Below are positions 23,987 to 54,265 of a stretch of 64,000 bases of DNA, piece by piece (the stretch's first letter is position 1; each line of letters starts with the position of its first letter). The translations under genes were made by a program, and so were the position numbers. Under the pieces are notes generated by a model. The model was not told where the DNA came from and ran no database searches. It saw only the letters and a list, made by a program, of their open reading frames with translations. Source of the DNA: Anomaloglossus baeobatrachus (Eukaryota > Chordata > Amphibia > Anura > Aromobatidae). The stretch is taken from positions 126,926,752 to 126,990,751 of the forward strand of contig NC_134364.1 of assembly GCF_048569485.1 (NCBI RefSeq), written 5' to 3'.

Positions 23987-26900
23987 TCAGGGCTTGATCT
24001 TCAGCCAGGGGTGCAGGATGGTGAGGATGCCCAGTATGGAGGAGGTCAGGCCGCACAGGCCCACGACACCCGGGTTGGTCTTGTACAGTCCCAGTTTGTC
24101 CAGTGGGATGAGGAGGTCGCAGGCGTTCTTGACCACGTCCAGCAGGAGGGGAGGGTTACTGCGCAGGACGTGCACCAGGAGACGCACCTGCAGAGCCAGG
24201 ACGTGCTGCGGAGCCCGGTCACTCGGGGACACTGCGCCATTCTCCATTTTGGAGGAGGAGCGGTTTGCGCCGGTTTCCGCTTCCATCTGTAGTTTTATCT
24301 CATAGAGATCACGACTCAGGTTCATGATGAGAGAGAAGAGGTAATACCTGTGGAGGAGAGGAGTGTGAGCCACCGCTCCACACACAGCCAGAGCTGCAGT
24401 CACCAACAATATCCTCCACTCACAGCCGGAGCTGCAGTCACCCATCATATCCTACACTCACAGCCAGAGCTGCAGTCACCAACAATATCCTCCACTCACA
24501 GCCAGAGCTGCAATCACCCATCATATGCCCCACCCACAGCCAGAGCTGCAGTCACCAACAATATCCTCCACTCACAGCCAGAGCTGCAATCACCCATCAT
24601 ATCCTCCACTCACAGCCAGAGCTGCAGTCACCCATCATATGCCCCACCCACAGCCAGAGCTGCAGTCACCCATCATATCCTCCACTCACAGCCAGAGCTG
24701 CAGTCACCAACAATATCCTACACTCACAGCCAGAGCTGCAATCACCAATCATATCCTTCACCCACAGCCAGAGCTGCAGTCAACCATCATATGCCTCACC
24801 CACAGCCAGTCACCAATCATATCCTCCACCCACAGCCAGAGCTGCAGTCACCAATCATATCCTCCACCCACAGTCAGAGCTGCAATCACCGATCATGTCC
24901 TCCACCCACAGCCAGAGCTGCAGTCACTGATCATATCCTCCACTCACAGCCAGAGCTGCAGTCACCCATCATATCCTCCACCCACAGCCAGAGCTGCAGT
25001 CACAGACAATATCCTCCACACACAGCCAGAGCTGCAGTCACCAACAATATCCTCCACACACAGCCAGAGCTGCAGTCACCCATCATATCCTCCACCAACA
25101 GCCATAGCTGCAGTCACCCATCATATCCTCCACCCACAGCTAGAGCTGCAGTCACCGACAATATCCTCCACTCACAGCCAGAGCTGCAGTCACCCATCAT
25201 ATCCTCCACCCATAGCCAGAGCTGCAGGCACCGATAATAGCCTCCACCCACAGTCAGAGCTGCAATCACCGATCATGTCCTCCACCCACAGCCAGAGCTG
25301 CAGTCACCGATCATATCCTACACACACAGCCAGAGCTGCAGTCACCGATCAAATCCTCCTCCACACACAGCCAGAGCTGCAGTCACCAATCTTATCCTCC
25401 ACACACAGCCAGAGCTGCAGTCACCCATCATATGCCCCACCCACAGCCAGTCAACGATCATATCCTTCACCCACAGCCAGAGCTGCAGTCACCCATCATA
25501 TGCCTCACCCATAGCCAGTCACCAATCATATCCTCCACCCACAGCCAGAGCTGCAGTCACCAATCATATCCTCCACCCACAGTCAGAGCTGCAATCACCA
25601 ATCATGTCCTCCACCCACAGCCAGAGCTGCAGTCACTGATCATATCCTCCACACACAGCCAGAGCTGCAGTCACCGATTATGTCCTCCACCCACAGCCAG
25701 AGCTGCAATCACCAATCATGTCCTCCACCCACAGCCAGAGCTGCAGTCACCGATCATATCCTCCACACACACCCAGAGCTGCAGTCACCGATCATGTCCT
25801 CCACACACAGCCAGAGCTGCAGTCACCGATCATATCCTCCTCCACTCACAGCCAGAGCTGCAGTCACCGATCATATCCTCCACTCACAGCCAGAGCTGTA
25901 TGTACAATAAGAATGATAAATGCAGCTCGGGAGGTGACAAGAGTAACAAGATTGAATGACGCTCTGAAAGTGAATGAAGCATGAAACTTGTGACTGCAGC
26001 TCTGGAGGTGACTGGAGTACTGTGCTGGTGCAGCAGGAGGCCCACCTGAAGGAGCGCTGGCTCCACTTCTCCTGGTCCATGCTCTTGGAAAGTCCGGTCT
26101 TCCCCAACCACAGAATGTTATCGCAGGCGAAGTACATGGCTCTGTTCAGGTGGCCGACGGTGATGCAGAGCCGCAGTACCACGTCCGACAGGTGGATGGC
26201 GCGCTTCGCTGACTCCAGGGCGTCCACAGAGTTCCCCAATCTGAACACTGCGGACAGAGGAGAGTGTCTGTAATATGGGGGTGGAGGATACAACCGGGGG
26301 GAAAGGAGGGGCACTTTATACCGGGGCAGGGACATGAAGGGTACACCCGGGGGAGGGGGGGGGGGTACTCACATTTCCGGCTCAGGCTCAGGTGTGCCTC
26401 CAGCTGTTTGATGGTGGTAATGACATCAGCCGCGGCCCCGTTCTTCTGCAGCGTGTACCCCAATAATGTGCAGGCATACTGGGCCGCTCTGCAAGACACA
26501 GGGGTGAGCGGTGAGAGGGGCGGCACTCGGGGGGCTATGGATCAGGACGGCCCCCCATCCTCCTAGCTCTGGACTGCGGGGATGGAGGTCTCCTACCAGA
26601 AATCCCCTCTATGTCACTACACATCTCAGCATGCCCCGCGCACCACAGGCTGCGGGACCTGCGGGCACCAAACGCTGCGGGACCTGCGCGCACCACAGGC
26701 TGCGGGACCTGCGCGCACCACACGCTGCGGGACCTGCGCGCACCACACGCTGCGGGACCTGCGCGCACCACACGCTGCGGGACCTGCGCGCACCACACGC
26801 TGCGGGACCTGCGCGCACCACAGGCTGCGGGACCTGCGTGCACCACAGGCTGCACGACCTGCGCGCACCACAGGCTGCACGACCTGCGCGCACCACAGGC

Positions 26901-29900
26901 TGCACGACCTGCGCGCACCACAGGCTGCACGACCTGCGCGCACCACAGGCTGCACGACCTGCGCGCACCACAGGCTGCACGACCTGCGCGCACCACAGGC
27001 TGCACCGGGGCCAAGCATCTCATCCAGAATGGACTCTGCTCACTGATCTAAGGCTATGTGTCCACGGGAGAATGTAGCTGCAGATTTTTCTGCATCAAAA
27101 TCCGCAGCTTTCCCGCAAAATCCGCACCTTTTCAAAGGTGCGGATTTGCCGCGGAATTGCCGCGGATTTGATGCGGATTTTTTTTTCCCAATTTTAAAGC
27201 CAAAATCCGGATGAAAATCCGCAACAATAATTGACATGTTCCAGATTTTTCCGGATCAAAATCCGCACGAAATCCGCTGCGGAAAAATCCGCAGCATGGG
27301 CACAGCATTTCCAAAATGCCATAGAAATGGCTGGGAAGTGCCTGAGCTGCAGATTTTCGGGAAATCCGCGGCTTTTCCGTGAGAAATCCGCGGCAAAATC
27401 CAAATTCAGCGTGGGCACATAGCCTAAAGGTGAAACAGCCAAATACTGCGACCCTGCCTGTGTGATACTGTCTGCTGTATCTAATCCCGTCCCGTGTGAT
27501 ACTGTCTGCTGTATCTAATCCCGTCCCGTGTGATACTGTCTGCTGTATCTAATCCCGTCCCGTGTGATACTGTCTGCTGTATCTAATCCCGTCCCGTGTG
27601 ATACTGTCTGCTGTATCTAATCCCGTCCCGTGTGATACTGTCTGCTGTATCTAATCCCGTCCCGTGTGATACTGTCTGCTGTATCTAATCCCGTCCCGTG
27701 TGATACTGTCTGCTGTATCTAATCCCGTCCCGTGTGATACTGTCTGCTGTATCTAATCCCGTCCCGTGTGATACTGTCTGCTGTATCTAATCCCGTCCCG
27801 TGTGATACTGTCTGCTGTATCTAATCCCGTCCCGTGTGATACTGTCTGCTGTATCTAATCCCGTCCCGTGTGATACTGTCTGCTGTATCTAATCCCGTCC
27901 CGTGTGATACTGTCTGCTGTATCTAATCCCGTCCCGTGTGATACTGTCTGCTGTATCTAATCCCGTCCCGTGTGATACTGTCTGCTGTATCTAATCCCGT
28001 CCCGTGTGATACTGTCTGCTGTATCTAATCCCGTCCCGTGTGATACTGTCTGCTGTATCTAATCCCGTCCCGTGTGATACTGTCTGCTGTATCTAATCCC
28101 GTCCCGTGTGATACTGTCTGCTGTATCTAATCCCGTCCCGTGTGATACTGTCTGCTGTATCTAATCCCGTCCCGTGTGATACTGTCTGCTGTATCTAATC
28201 CCGTCCCGTGTGATACTGTCTGCTGTATCTAATCCCGTCCCGTGTGATACTGTCTGCTGTATCTAATCCCGTCCCGTGTGATACTGTCTGCTGTATCTAA
28301 TCCCGTCCCGTGTGATACTGTCTGCTGTATCTAATCCCGTCCCGTGTGATACTGTCTGCTGTATCTAATCCCGTCCCGTGTGATACTGTCTGCTGTATCT
28401 AATCCCGTCCCGTGTGATACTGTCTGCTGTATCTAATCCCGTCCCGTGTGATACTGTCTGCTGTATCTAATCCCGTCCCGTGTGATACTGTCTGCTGTAT
28501 CTAATCCCGTCCCGTGTGATACTGTCTGCTGTATCTAATCCCGTCCCGTGTGATACTGTCTGCTGTATCTAATCCCGTCCCGTGTGATACTGTCTGCTGT
28601 ATCTAATCCCGTCCCGTGTGATACTGTCTGCTGTATCTAATCCCGTCCAGTGTGATACTGTCTGCTGTATCTAATCCCGTCCCGTGTGATACTGTCTGCT
28701 GTATCTAATCCCGTCCCGTGTGATACTGTCTGCTGTATCTAATCCCGTCCCGTGTGATACTGTCTGCTGTATCTAATCCTATCCTATGTGATACTGTCTG
28801 CTGTATCTAATCCTATCCTATGTGATACTGTCTGCTGTATCTAATCCTGTCCTGTGTGATACTGTCTGCTGTATCTAATCTTATCCTGTGTGATACTGTC
28901 TGCAGTATCTAATCCTATCCTGTGATACTGTCTGCTGTATCTAATCTTATCCTGTGTGATACTGTCTGCAGTATCTAATCCTATCCTGTGATACTGTGTG
29001 CAGTATCTAATCCTATCCTGTGTGATACTGTCTGCTGTATCTAATCCCATCCTGTGTGATATTGTCTGCTGTATCTAACGCTATCCTATGTGATACTCTC
29101 TGCTGTATCTAACCCTATCCTGTGTGATACTGTCTGCTGTATCTAACCCTATCCTGTGTGATACTGTGTGCAGTATCTAATCCCGTCCTGTGTGATACTG
29201 TCTGCTGTATCTAACCCTATCCTATGTGATACTCTCTGCTGTATCTAACCCTATCCTGTGGGATACTGTCTGCTGTATCTAATCCTATCCTGTGTGATAC
29301 TGTCTGCTGTATCTAACCCTATCCTATGTGATACTGTCTGCTGTATCTAACCCTATCCTGTGTGATACTGTCTGCTGTATCTAATCCCGTCCTGTGTGAT
29401 ACTGTCTGATGTATCTAACCCTATCCTGTGTGATACTGTCTGCTGTATCTAACCCTATCCTGTGTGATACTGTCTGTTGTATCTAATCCCGTCCTGTGTG
29501 ATACTGTCTGCTGTATCTAACCCTATCCTGTGTGATACTGTCTGCTGTATCTAATCCCGTCCTGTGTGATACTGTCTGATGTATCTAACCCTATCCTGTG
29601 TGATACTGTCTGCTGTATCTAACCCTATCCTGTGTGATACTGTCTTCTGTATCTAACCCTATCCTGTGTGATACTGTCTTCTGTATCTAACCCTATCCTG
29701 TGTGATACTGTCTTCTGTATCTAACACCTATCCTGTGTGATACTGTCTTCTGTATCTAACCCTATCCTGTGTGATACTGTCTGTTGTATCTAATCCCGTC
29801 CTGTGTGATACTGTCTGCTGTATCTGACCCTATCCTGTGTGATACAGCAGAGGGTATCTAATCCAGTACTGTCTGCTGTATCTAATCCTATGTGATACTC

Positions 29901-30104
29901 TCTGCTGTATCTAACCCTATCCTGTGTGATACCGTCTGCTGTATCTAATCCAGTACTGTCTGCTGAGCTGCATCTAATCCTATGCTGAGCCGCTGGGCCT
30001 TGTAGTCCTCCTCGGTCGCGTCCCTTTGGATGCCGGGTTCGTAGTCACCTGAGGAGCCGCTCCTTGGCCTGGCTCTGGCCGCTGAACCGGACCCAGGAGT
30101 CCAT
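23987..30104 (-). CDS. PEX11B: Peroxisomal membrane protein 11B (PEX11 beta)
   Basis: Four coding exons on the minus strand: 30104-30049 ([18 protein letters not shown]), 26488-26373, 26247-26046 and 24347-23987. They join with consistent phases (2, 1, 2) and GT/AG borders into 244 residues (human is about 259). Recognisable segments include [12 protein letters not shown], the amphipathic region around [20 protein letters not shown] (the first L and the RLGN match the human protein), [35 protein letters not shown] and the C-terminal [15 protein letters not shown] with LKIKP. The protein bends and elongates the peroxisome membrane before fission and recruits the fission machinery; both ends face the cytosol with a membrane segment near the C-terminus. 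Introns 1 (3.6 kb) and 3 (1.7 kb) are mostly minisatellite; intron 2 is 125 bp. It shares a divergent promoter with LIX1L. The linker between residues about 150-175 is shorter than in human. Confidence 0.97.
24390..25905. repeat. 38-bp minisatellite in PEX11B intron 3
   Basis: About 40 copies of cacagccagagctgcagtca followed by cc, a variable atcat/acaat core and atcctccac. Units mix catcatatc, caacaatatc and gatcatgtc cores. The array starts about 40 bp from the exon 4 acceptor. Plus-strand open frames (SQSCSH-type) are repetition artefacts. Confidence 0.95.
26640..27005. repeat. 25-bp minisatellite in PEX11B intron 1
   Basis: About 15 copies of gacctgcgcgcaccacaggc followed by tgcac or tgcgg. 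The left half carries mostly the cacacgctgcggg form and the right half the cacaggctgcacg form, so each half has spread separately. Confidence 0.95.
27052..27424. mobile_element. MITE of PIF/Harbinger type
   Basis: The ends are inverted (ggctatgtgtccacg and cgtgggcacatagcc), flanked by an exact 3-bp TAA duplication (27049-27051 and 27425-27427). The interior is made of many copies of the motif aaatccgc in both orientations, so most of the 373 bp can fold back on itself. There is no coding potential. The terminal GGC and TAA duplication fit PIF/Harbinger non-autonomous elements. It lies in PEX11B intron 1. Confidence 0.8.
27450..29960. repeat. 34-bp minisatellite in PEX11B intron 1
   Basis: The unit is tgtgatactgtctgctgtat followed by ctaatcccgtcccg. 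From about 27460 to 28770 nearly 40 copies are almost identical. From 28780 to 29960 the copies are varied (ctatcctatg, cttatcctg, tcttctgtat and others). The sharp change marks a recent expansion of one variant at one side of an older array. Confidence 0.97.
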
Positions 30105-40029
<9,925 letters not shown>

Positions 40030-41260
40030 TCCGGGGCGGCGGCTCTGCCCCCTGTGATTGGCACTGTTAGGCACCCAGCAGAAGTTACAGTGTACAGTGC
40101 TCCGTTACCTCTCTGGCGTTTCAAGAGTAAAATTGCCCTGAAAGGAAATCTGTTACCAGGACGGACACAATAACACCAAACTAAACTCCCCAAGCTCCCA
40201 TGGGTGAAACAGAAAAAAAACCTGTATCAGTTACATAATAGGTGAATGTAGTGACTTTCCACTGAGCAGTGAGCCTTTGTGGCCGGACCGCAGTTCTAAA
40301 AGGCGTCATGTGACCCCGGTTATTGGGGTCCGCCCTGGTGAGAGGACGGCCCGCGAGGATCGGGAGCTGTACACTGTAACTTCTCACACAGCATTAACGA
40401 GCCCCAGAACTAGAGACTGGTGTCAGTATTCAGGACGGTAGCGGCCACGGCTCGGCAGCACCCAATACACTACCATGGCCTGGTCCTGGGCAGCGCGCCT
40501 GTCTCCTCCCGCCGCCGTGCCACCTTTGCACATGTCTGTACGCGCGCCGTGGTTTACACTGCGGCCCTCTGTGTGTGATGTATCCGTCTTTTATATCTAT
40601 TTTCTATATTTTGGTAGCCGCGCTGCGCCCCCGCAGTCTCAGGCTTCACCCCTTTTCCTCGCCAGTGGCACATTTTTTGTAAGTGCCGTTTTTTTTAGTA
40701 AATTTACGTCCGTAGCTTTTATAACTAGAGTGAATGAGGGGCCTGTATGTAAATGGTGGGGGGCTTCAGAGACAGATCAGTATCAGTCACCACCCTCATT
40801 AGACCGTCCCGCGTATCACAAGCACAGACTGATGGCGCAACACGAGGGAGGCGCGAACAGACGACACGAGAATGTACTCCAAAAACATGTCAGCCAACAA
40901 ACCGCCGGGCTACCGCCCATAAACGCCCATCTCCTCCCTGCTCCTATGTCACCTCCATGTCTTGTGTGAGGGGCATATGCCGGTATCGAAATCCATGCTC
41001 TTCCCAGTTTGAATGCCCAGGGCCACTGTTTGGCGCACTAGAAGGTGCAGCAGTGTCCTCTGCCTCCTTCTTTTGGCTTGTATTTTGTATGAATGTAATC
41101 CTTGGTGCATGCGTGCCCTGGGAGGTAGCCTGGCCCGCCTCCCCGGACCTCACTGCCTGCGTACGGGATTTGGCTCTCCCCATCCGCATGTACTGAAGTG
41201 ACCTGTCACCGGGAATTGTGCTGTCGTTCTGCTCTAGACTGTGTATGAACTGAATCTTAT
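40030..41260. other. LIX1L 3' flank, probably 3' untranslated region
   Basis: No further gene is seen. Human LIX1L has a long 3' untranslated region, so much of this may be transcribed. Open frames here are short and lack recognisable products. Confidence 0.4.
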
Positions 41261-41846
41261 GTTTAGCGCATGCGCAGTAGATAATGTGTCTCAGCACCTC
41301 TGTCATTAGGATGACTTCCCTGCCCGGTACATGCGCAGTAGATAATGTGTCTCAGCATCTCCATTATTAAGCTTCACTCCCTGCCCGGCGCATGCGCAGT
41401 AGAAAATGTGTCCCAACATTTCCATCATGAAGCTTCACTCCCTACCTGCGCATGTGCAGTAGATAATGTGTCCCAATCTCTCCATGATGAAGCTTCACTC
41501 CCTGCCCGGCGCATGTGCAGTAGATAATGTGTCCCAACCTCTCCATTATGAAGCTTCACTCCCTGTCCGGCGCATGCGCAGTAGATAATGTGTCTCAACA
41601 TCTTCATTATGAAGCTTCAATCCCTGCCCGGCGCATGCGCAGAAGATAATGTGTCTCAGCATCTCCATTATGAAGCTTCAATCCCTGCCCGGCGCATGTG
41701 CAGTAGATAATGTGTCCCCAACATAAGTACAGAACTCTGTGCAGGCGGAGGCCGGTGCTTATGTAATATAATGATATCGAGAGCACGTCAGGCAATAGCA
41801 GCTAAATGATGGAGGTCCAGAGATACATTCTCTATTGCGCATGCGC
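41260..41846. promoter_or_regulatory. About 61-bp repeats carrying NRF1-like palindromes
   Basis: About seven to eight copies of a unit containing gcagtagataatgtgtctca, ctccattatgaagcttcac and ccctgcccg. Perfect GCGCATGCGC, the core of the NRF1 recognition sequence, occurs at 41266, 41388, 41570, 41631 and 41837; other copies have gcgcatgtgc. The cluster lies 1.1-1.7 kb upstream of the RBM8A start. Binding is inferred from the motif. Confidence 0.6.
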
Positions 41847-42577
41847 CGGGGAGGGAGTGGAGTTCTGTCATAGAAGCGTAATGATGGAGCTGATATATAA
41901 TCGCCTGTATTTACGTTACATGCGCAATAGAGAGCAGAAGGCAATACACTGTTACAGCCTCTAGTGTGCATGCGTCCAACACGGCATTACCGGATACTCG
42001 GGACAGTGCATGGCCAGGTCATACATTCACCCTAAATCCATACTGTGCGCCCTCACAGATGCCCCAATAACCCTGAGCTGGAGCCAGTGTAGAATATGCA
42101 GACGTGCCCCTCCGGGGTCTGATTACCAGCACGTGGGCCTCCACATCTAGTTACACCCACTGAGGGGTCACATGACACATTTCTCTACACTCCTCAGGTA
42201 TGGAGCTTATTTATTCCCTTCATTCCTGACTCCTCAGGGGTGGAGCTTATTGTGCTACACTCCTGATTCCTCAGGGGTGGAGCTTATTTGTAGCCTTCTG
42301 ATTGGACATTAATGTCTAGTACTTTTTTATGGAGCAGGAGCAGTCAGATCGTCTCGATAATGATGAAGGGGACATGCTATGCTCCCATACAGGTGACGGA
42401 AGCAATATCTCTGCCCACCGTGTGCCGCGAGAACGGACGCTACAGCATTATAATGTATAAAGGATGATTTTATATCTACTTTTATTACTACCTAACAAGG
42501 TCTCCACGACTGGTACCGGACCAATATCCTGTGTTTTATAGCAGTTTTACTCCGCTCTTTGTATGGCCGTATACACA

Positions 42578-42583
42578 AATAAA
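42578..42583 (+). terminator. Possible polyadenylation signal for LIX1L
   Basis: An AATAAA lies 2.5 kb after the LIX1L stop and 350 bp before RBM8A. It is the clearest plus-strand signal in the spacer and would give LIX1L a long 3' untranslated region. Confidence 0.35.
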
Positions 42584-42779
42584 ATACTATTTACCAGAAC
42601 ATGGAGACTTTGCTGAACTTGAATATGAACTGAAATATAACTTCTGACAACCGGACTATATTGTGTTAAAAAAAGGTTGTCAGCCCCGCCCCCTGTGATG
42701 ACGACATCACATTGAAGGCTGGTAATGAGAAGATCTCCATATGATGTATCCTATGAGCATTTGTCGATTCTTGACCTTC

Positions 42780-42929
42780 CCAAGATGGCGCCGTTGGCTG
42801 TCAGTGACGTCACTTCCGCTCACCGCAGCCGTCTACTGCGTCATCCCTGTGCGCCGGAAGTGCGGTGGTTTCTTTACCGTTCCTGGCGCCCGTGCAGTCT
42901 CAGTGTCTCCGAGCTCTCACGCTGCAGAC
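42780..42929 (+). promoter_or_regulatory. RBM8A core promoter region
   Basis: Within 150 bp of the start codon are AAGATGGCG (YY1-like, 42782-42790), the palindromic cAMP-response element TGACGTCA (42805-42812), an ETS-type ACTTCCG (42812-42818) and CCGGAAGT (42854-42861). This combination is usual for TATA-less housekeeping promoters. A transcription start cannot be fixed from the sequence, so some sites may lie in the leader. Confidence 0.65.
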
Positions 42930-51123
<8,194 letters not shown>

Positions 51124-51301
51124 GTCCCGCCTCTCGCCTCTTCTCTCGTTGTTTTCCTGGTTGGTGACTTTGTTCTCGTCCCTCGGGCGGCTGCAGATCA
51201 GACGGGCGCAGCACGGGTCACAGCGTGGACTTCGTGGTTTTGTTCTTTTGCCTTTTATGGGGGGTTGATTTTGTACAATGTCTGCTGAGCTGCGAGTTCT
51301 C

Positions 51302-51307
51302 AATAAA
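51302..51307 (+). terminator. Polyadenylation signal for RBM8A
   Basis: AATAAA lies 179 bp after the RBM8A stop codon and is followed by a TG-rich stretch (cctcgtgtgac), as expected for cleavage and polyadenylation. The short 3' untranslated region contains tttgttcttttgcctttt. Confidence 0.85.
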
Positions 51308-52032
51308 GTCTCCTCGTGTGACACCAGGATCGTCCATAGAACACTTATTACTGACGTAAGACCTCTGCTCGCGGTCAGTGACTGCACTGACACACTGTAA
51401 CAAACTGCTGGACGGGGGTGACGTAAACTGCTGATGTGCTGCTCACAGAGAATAGCCTGGACTGACACATTGCAACAAACGCTCTGCAGAATCCGAATAT
51501 ACAACTTGTAGATATGTAATGCAGTTTGGGTTTGCTCCAGAAGGTGGCGCCTGCGTTGTCGTCAGTGTGTGATATATCAGATGTTTACAGGCCGCTCTCC
51601 CAGAGTCTCCCAGCAGAGGGCACCCTGACACAGGCACATATACAGTGCCTTGCAAAAGTATTCAGCCCCCTTGAATTTTTCAGCCTTTTCCCACATTTCA
51701 GGCTTCAAACATAAAGATAAAATGTTAATGTTCTGGTGAAGAATCAGCAACAAGTGACACAATTGTGAAGAGGAATGATTTTTATTTTTGCTTATTTTAA
51801 ACTTTTATAAAAAATAAATAACTGAACATTGGGGCGTGCAATATTATTCACCCCCTTTACTTTCAGTGCAGCAAACTCACTCCAGAAGTTGATTGAGAAT
51901 CTCTGAATGATCCAATGTTGTCCTAAATGACTGATGATGATAAATATAAGCCCCTGTGTGTAATCAAGTCTCCGTATAAATGCCCCTGCTCTGTGATAGT
52001 CTCAGTGTTCTGTGTAAAGCGCAGAGAGCATC

Positions 52033-53449
52033 ATGAGGACCAAGGAACACAACAGGCAGGTCCAGGATACTGTTGTGGAGAAGTTTAAAGCTGGATTTGA
52101 TTACAAGAAGATTTCCGAAACTTTAAACATCCCAAGGAGCACGGTGCAAGCGATCATATTGAAATGGAAGGAGCATCATACCACTGCAAATCTACCAAGA
52201 CCCGGCCGTCCATCCAAACTGTCATCTCACACAAGGAGAAGACTGATCAGAGATGCAGCCGAGAGGCCCATGATCCCTCTGGATGATCTGCAGAGATCTA
52301 CAGCTGAGGTGGGAGAGTCTGTCCATAGGACAACAATCAGTCATACACTGCACAAATCTGGCCTTTATGGAAGAGTGGCAAGAAGGAAGCCATTTCTCAA
52401 AGATATCCATAAAAAGTGCTGTTAATGTTTGCCACAAGCCACCTGGAGACACCAAACATGTGGGAGAAGGTGCTCTGCTCAGATGACACCAAAATCACAC
52501 TTTTTGGGCACAATGCCAAACGATATGTAACAGCAACACAGCTCATCACCCTGAACACACCATCCCCACTGTCAAACATGGTGGTGGCAGCATCAAGGTT
52601 TGGGCCTGCTTTTCTTCAGCAGGGACAGGGAAGATGGTAAAATTGATGGGAAGACGGATGGAGCCAAATGCAGGACCATAATTGAAAAAAAACAAAACAA
52701 TAGGTGGATAAGGAAAAACTGGGCACAGCTTTCAGCTGGCAACTAATGCAAAGTATCACCTGTCTCAATAGACGGGAACCATGTGTTGCTAGTGTGGAAC
52801 TGCCATAAGGTGTGCACCTCACAGGAAAACTGGAAAGCGGTACATCACAAAAATAGAACAAAGGGCACTCACCACTTGAAGGCAGAAATCTTGTATTTAT
52901 TTTTTACATGGAGCAGGCATAAAAAGATGGAGGGGAGAGGGATCAACCACCCACAGATGACAGCCAGGGACTTGTCGTCTGTGGTCGGTCCCTCTCCTCT
53001 CCATCTTTTTATGCCTGCTCCATTGTCAAAAATAAATACAAGATTTCTGCCTTCAAGTGGCGAGTGCCCTCCGTTCTATTTTTGTGATAATTCTTGAAGA
53101 AAACCTGTTGGACTCTGCAAAAGACCTGAGACTGGGACGGAGATTTGTCTTCCAACAAAACAATGATCCCAAACATAAAGCAAAATCTACAATGGAATGG
53201 TTCACAAATAAACGTATCCAGGTGTTAGAATGGCCAAGTCACAGTCCAGACCTGAACCCAATCGAGAATCTGTGGAAAGAGCTGAAAACAGTTGTTCACA
53301 AACGCTTCCATCCAACCTCACTCAGCTCCAGCTGTTTACAAAGGAAGAATGGGCGAGAATTTCACCTCTCCATGTGCAAAACTGATAGACACATACCCCA
53401 AGAGACTGCAGGTGTAACCGCAGCAACAGGGGGCGCTACAAAGTATTAA
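52033..53449 (+). pseudogene. Tc1-like transposase pseudogene
   Basis: Three parts are readable: an N-terminal DNA-binding part at 52033-52425 (paired-like helix-turn-helix, NLPRPGRPSKL linker), a middle part at about 52416-52640 ([17 protein letters not shown], with the first catalytic Asp region) and a C-terminal part at about 53093-53449 ([10 protein letters not shown] and [16 protein letters not shown]). The frame changes near 52420, is lost again before 52640, and is split by the 403-bp insert. The usual DNDPKH motif reads NNDPKH, so the second catalytic aspartate is replaced. It is not functional. Confidence 0.9.
52684..53086. mobile_element. 403-bp insert with a near-perfect 243-bp palindrome
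   Basis: Removing this segment restores the usual Tc1-like text. The flanks repeat ATAATT (52678-52683 and 53087-53092), a 6-bp target duplication. From 52845 to 53087 the sequence is a hairpin: tcacaaaaatagaac at the left faces gttctatttttgtga at the right, and arms of about 118 bp pair with few mismatches up to a tiny loop near 52968. The left 160 bp (52684-52844) is outside the hairpin and starts A-rich. The element class is unknown. Confidence 0.75.
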
Positions 53450-53809
53450 CTTACCGGGGATGAATAATATTACACACCCCAATTTTCAGTTATTTTTTTT
53501 ATAAAAGTTTAAAATAAGCAATACATTTCCTTCCTCTTCACAATTGTGTCACTTGTTGTTGATTCTTCACCAGAACATTAACATTTTATCTTTATGTTTG
53601 AAGCCTGAAATGTGGGAAAAGGTTGAAAAAATCAAGGGGGCTGAATACTTTCGCAAGGCACTGTACATACACCACGTGTCCCGTGCACTCACATATACTG
53701 CACGTCTGAGTATTGCTTTAATGCTCTTTATTGTAGAAATCCCATTGCTAAAGCTTTACTCGAGGTCAACTCCAGCCCTGATGACATCATCACTGTCTAA
53801 TAACTGCCT

Positions 53810-54265
53810 ACATTGATGACATCATCATGTCCAGTAACTCCGCCTACAGTGATGACATCATCATTATGTATAGTAACTCCGCATACAGTGATGACATCAT
53901 CATTATGTCTAATAACTCCGCCTACAGTGATGACATCATCATTGTCTAATAACTCCGCCTACAGTGATGACATCATTATGTCCAGTAAATCCGCCTGCAG
54001 TGATGACATCATCATTATGATTAGTAACTCCGCCTACAATGATGACATCATCATTATGTTTAGTAACTCCGCCTACAATGATGACATCTATGTCCAGTAA
54101 CTCCGCCTACAATGATGACATCATCATTATGTTTAGTAACTCCGCCTACAATGATGACATCTATGTCCAGTAACTCCGCCTACAATGATGACATCTATGT
54201 CCAGTAACTCCGCCTACAGTGATGACATCATTGTCTAGTAACTCCACCTACAGTGATAATTCATT
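53810..54265. repeat. About 39-bp minisatellite downstream of GNRHR2
   Basis: About twelve copies of tagtaactccgcctacagtg followed by atgacatcatcattatgtc, with deletions of catcat in some units. Each carries a TGACATCA motif, similar to CRE/AP-1 half sites. It starts about 120 bp beyond the GNRHR2 stop codon. Confidence 0.9.

Larger units (their letters stand above)
51643..53663 (+). mobile_element. Tc1-like DNA transposon, broken, with a hairpin insert
   Basis: The left end, cagtgccttgcaaaagtatt, and the right end, its complement (ctttcgcaaggcactg), are flanked by TA (51641-51642 and 53664-53665). The inverted repeats extend about 200 bp (for instance tttatctttatgtttgaagc on the right and its partner on the left), the long IR/DR type. 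The transposase gene inside is broken and interrupted by the insert at 52684-53086. Confidence 0.95.

Noticed and set aside
24350-25984. Serine-histidine repeat proteins in PEX11B intron 3
   Set aside because: They are translations of the 38-bp array on the strand opposite to the gene; three frames give the same peptide set.
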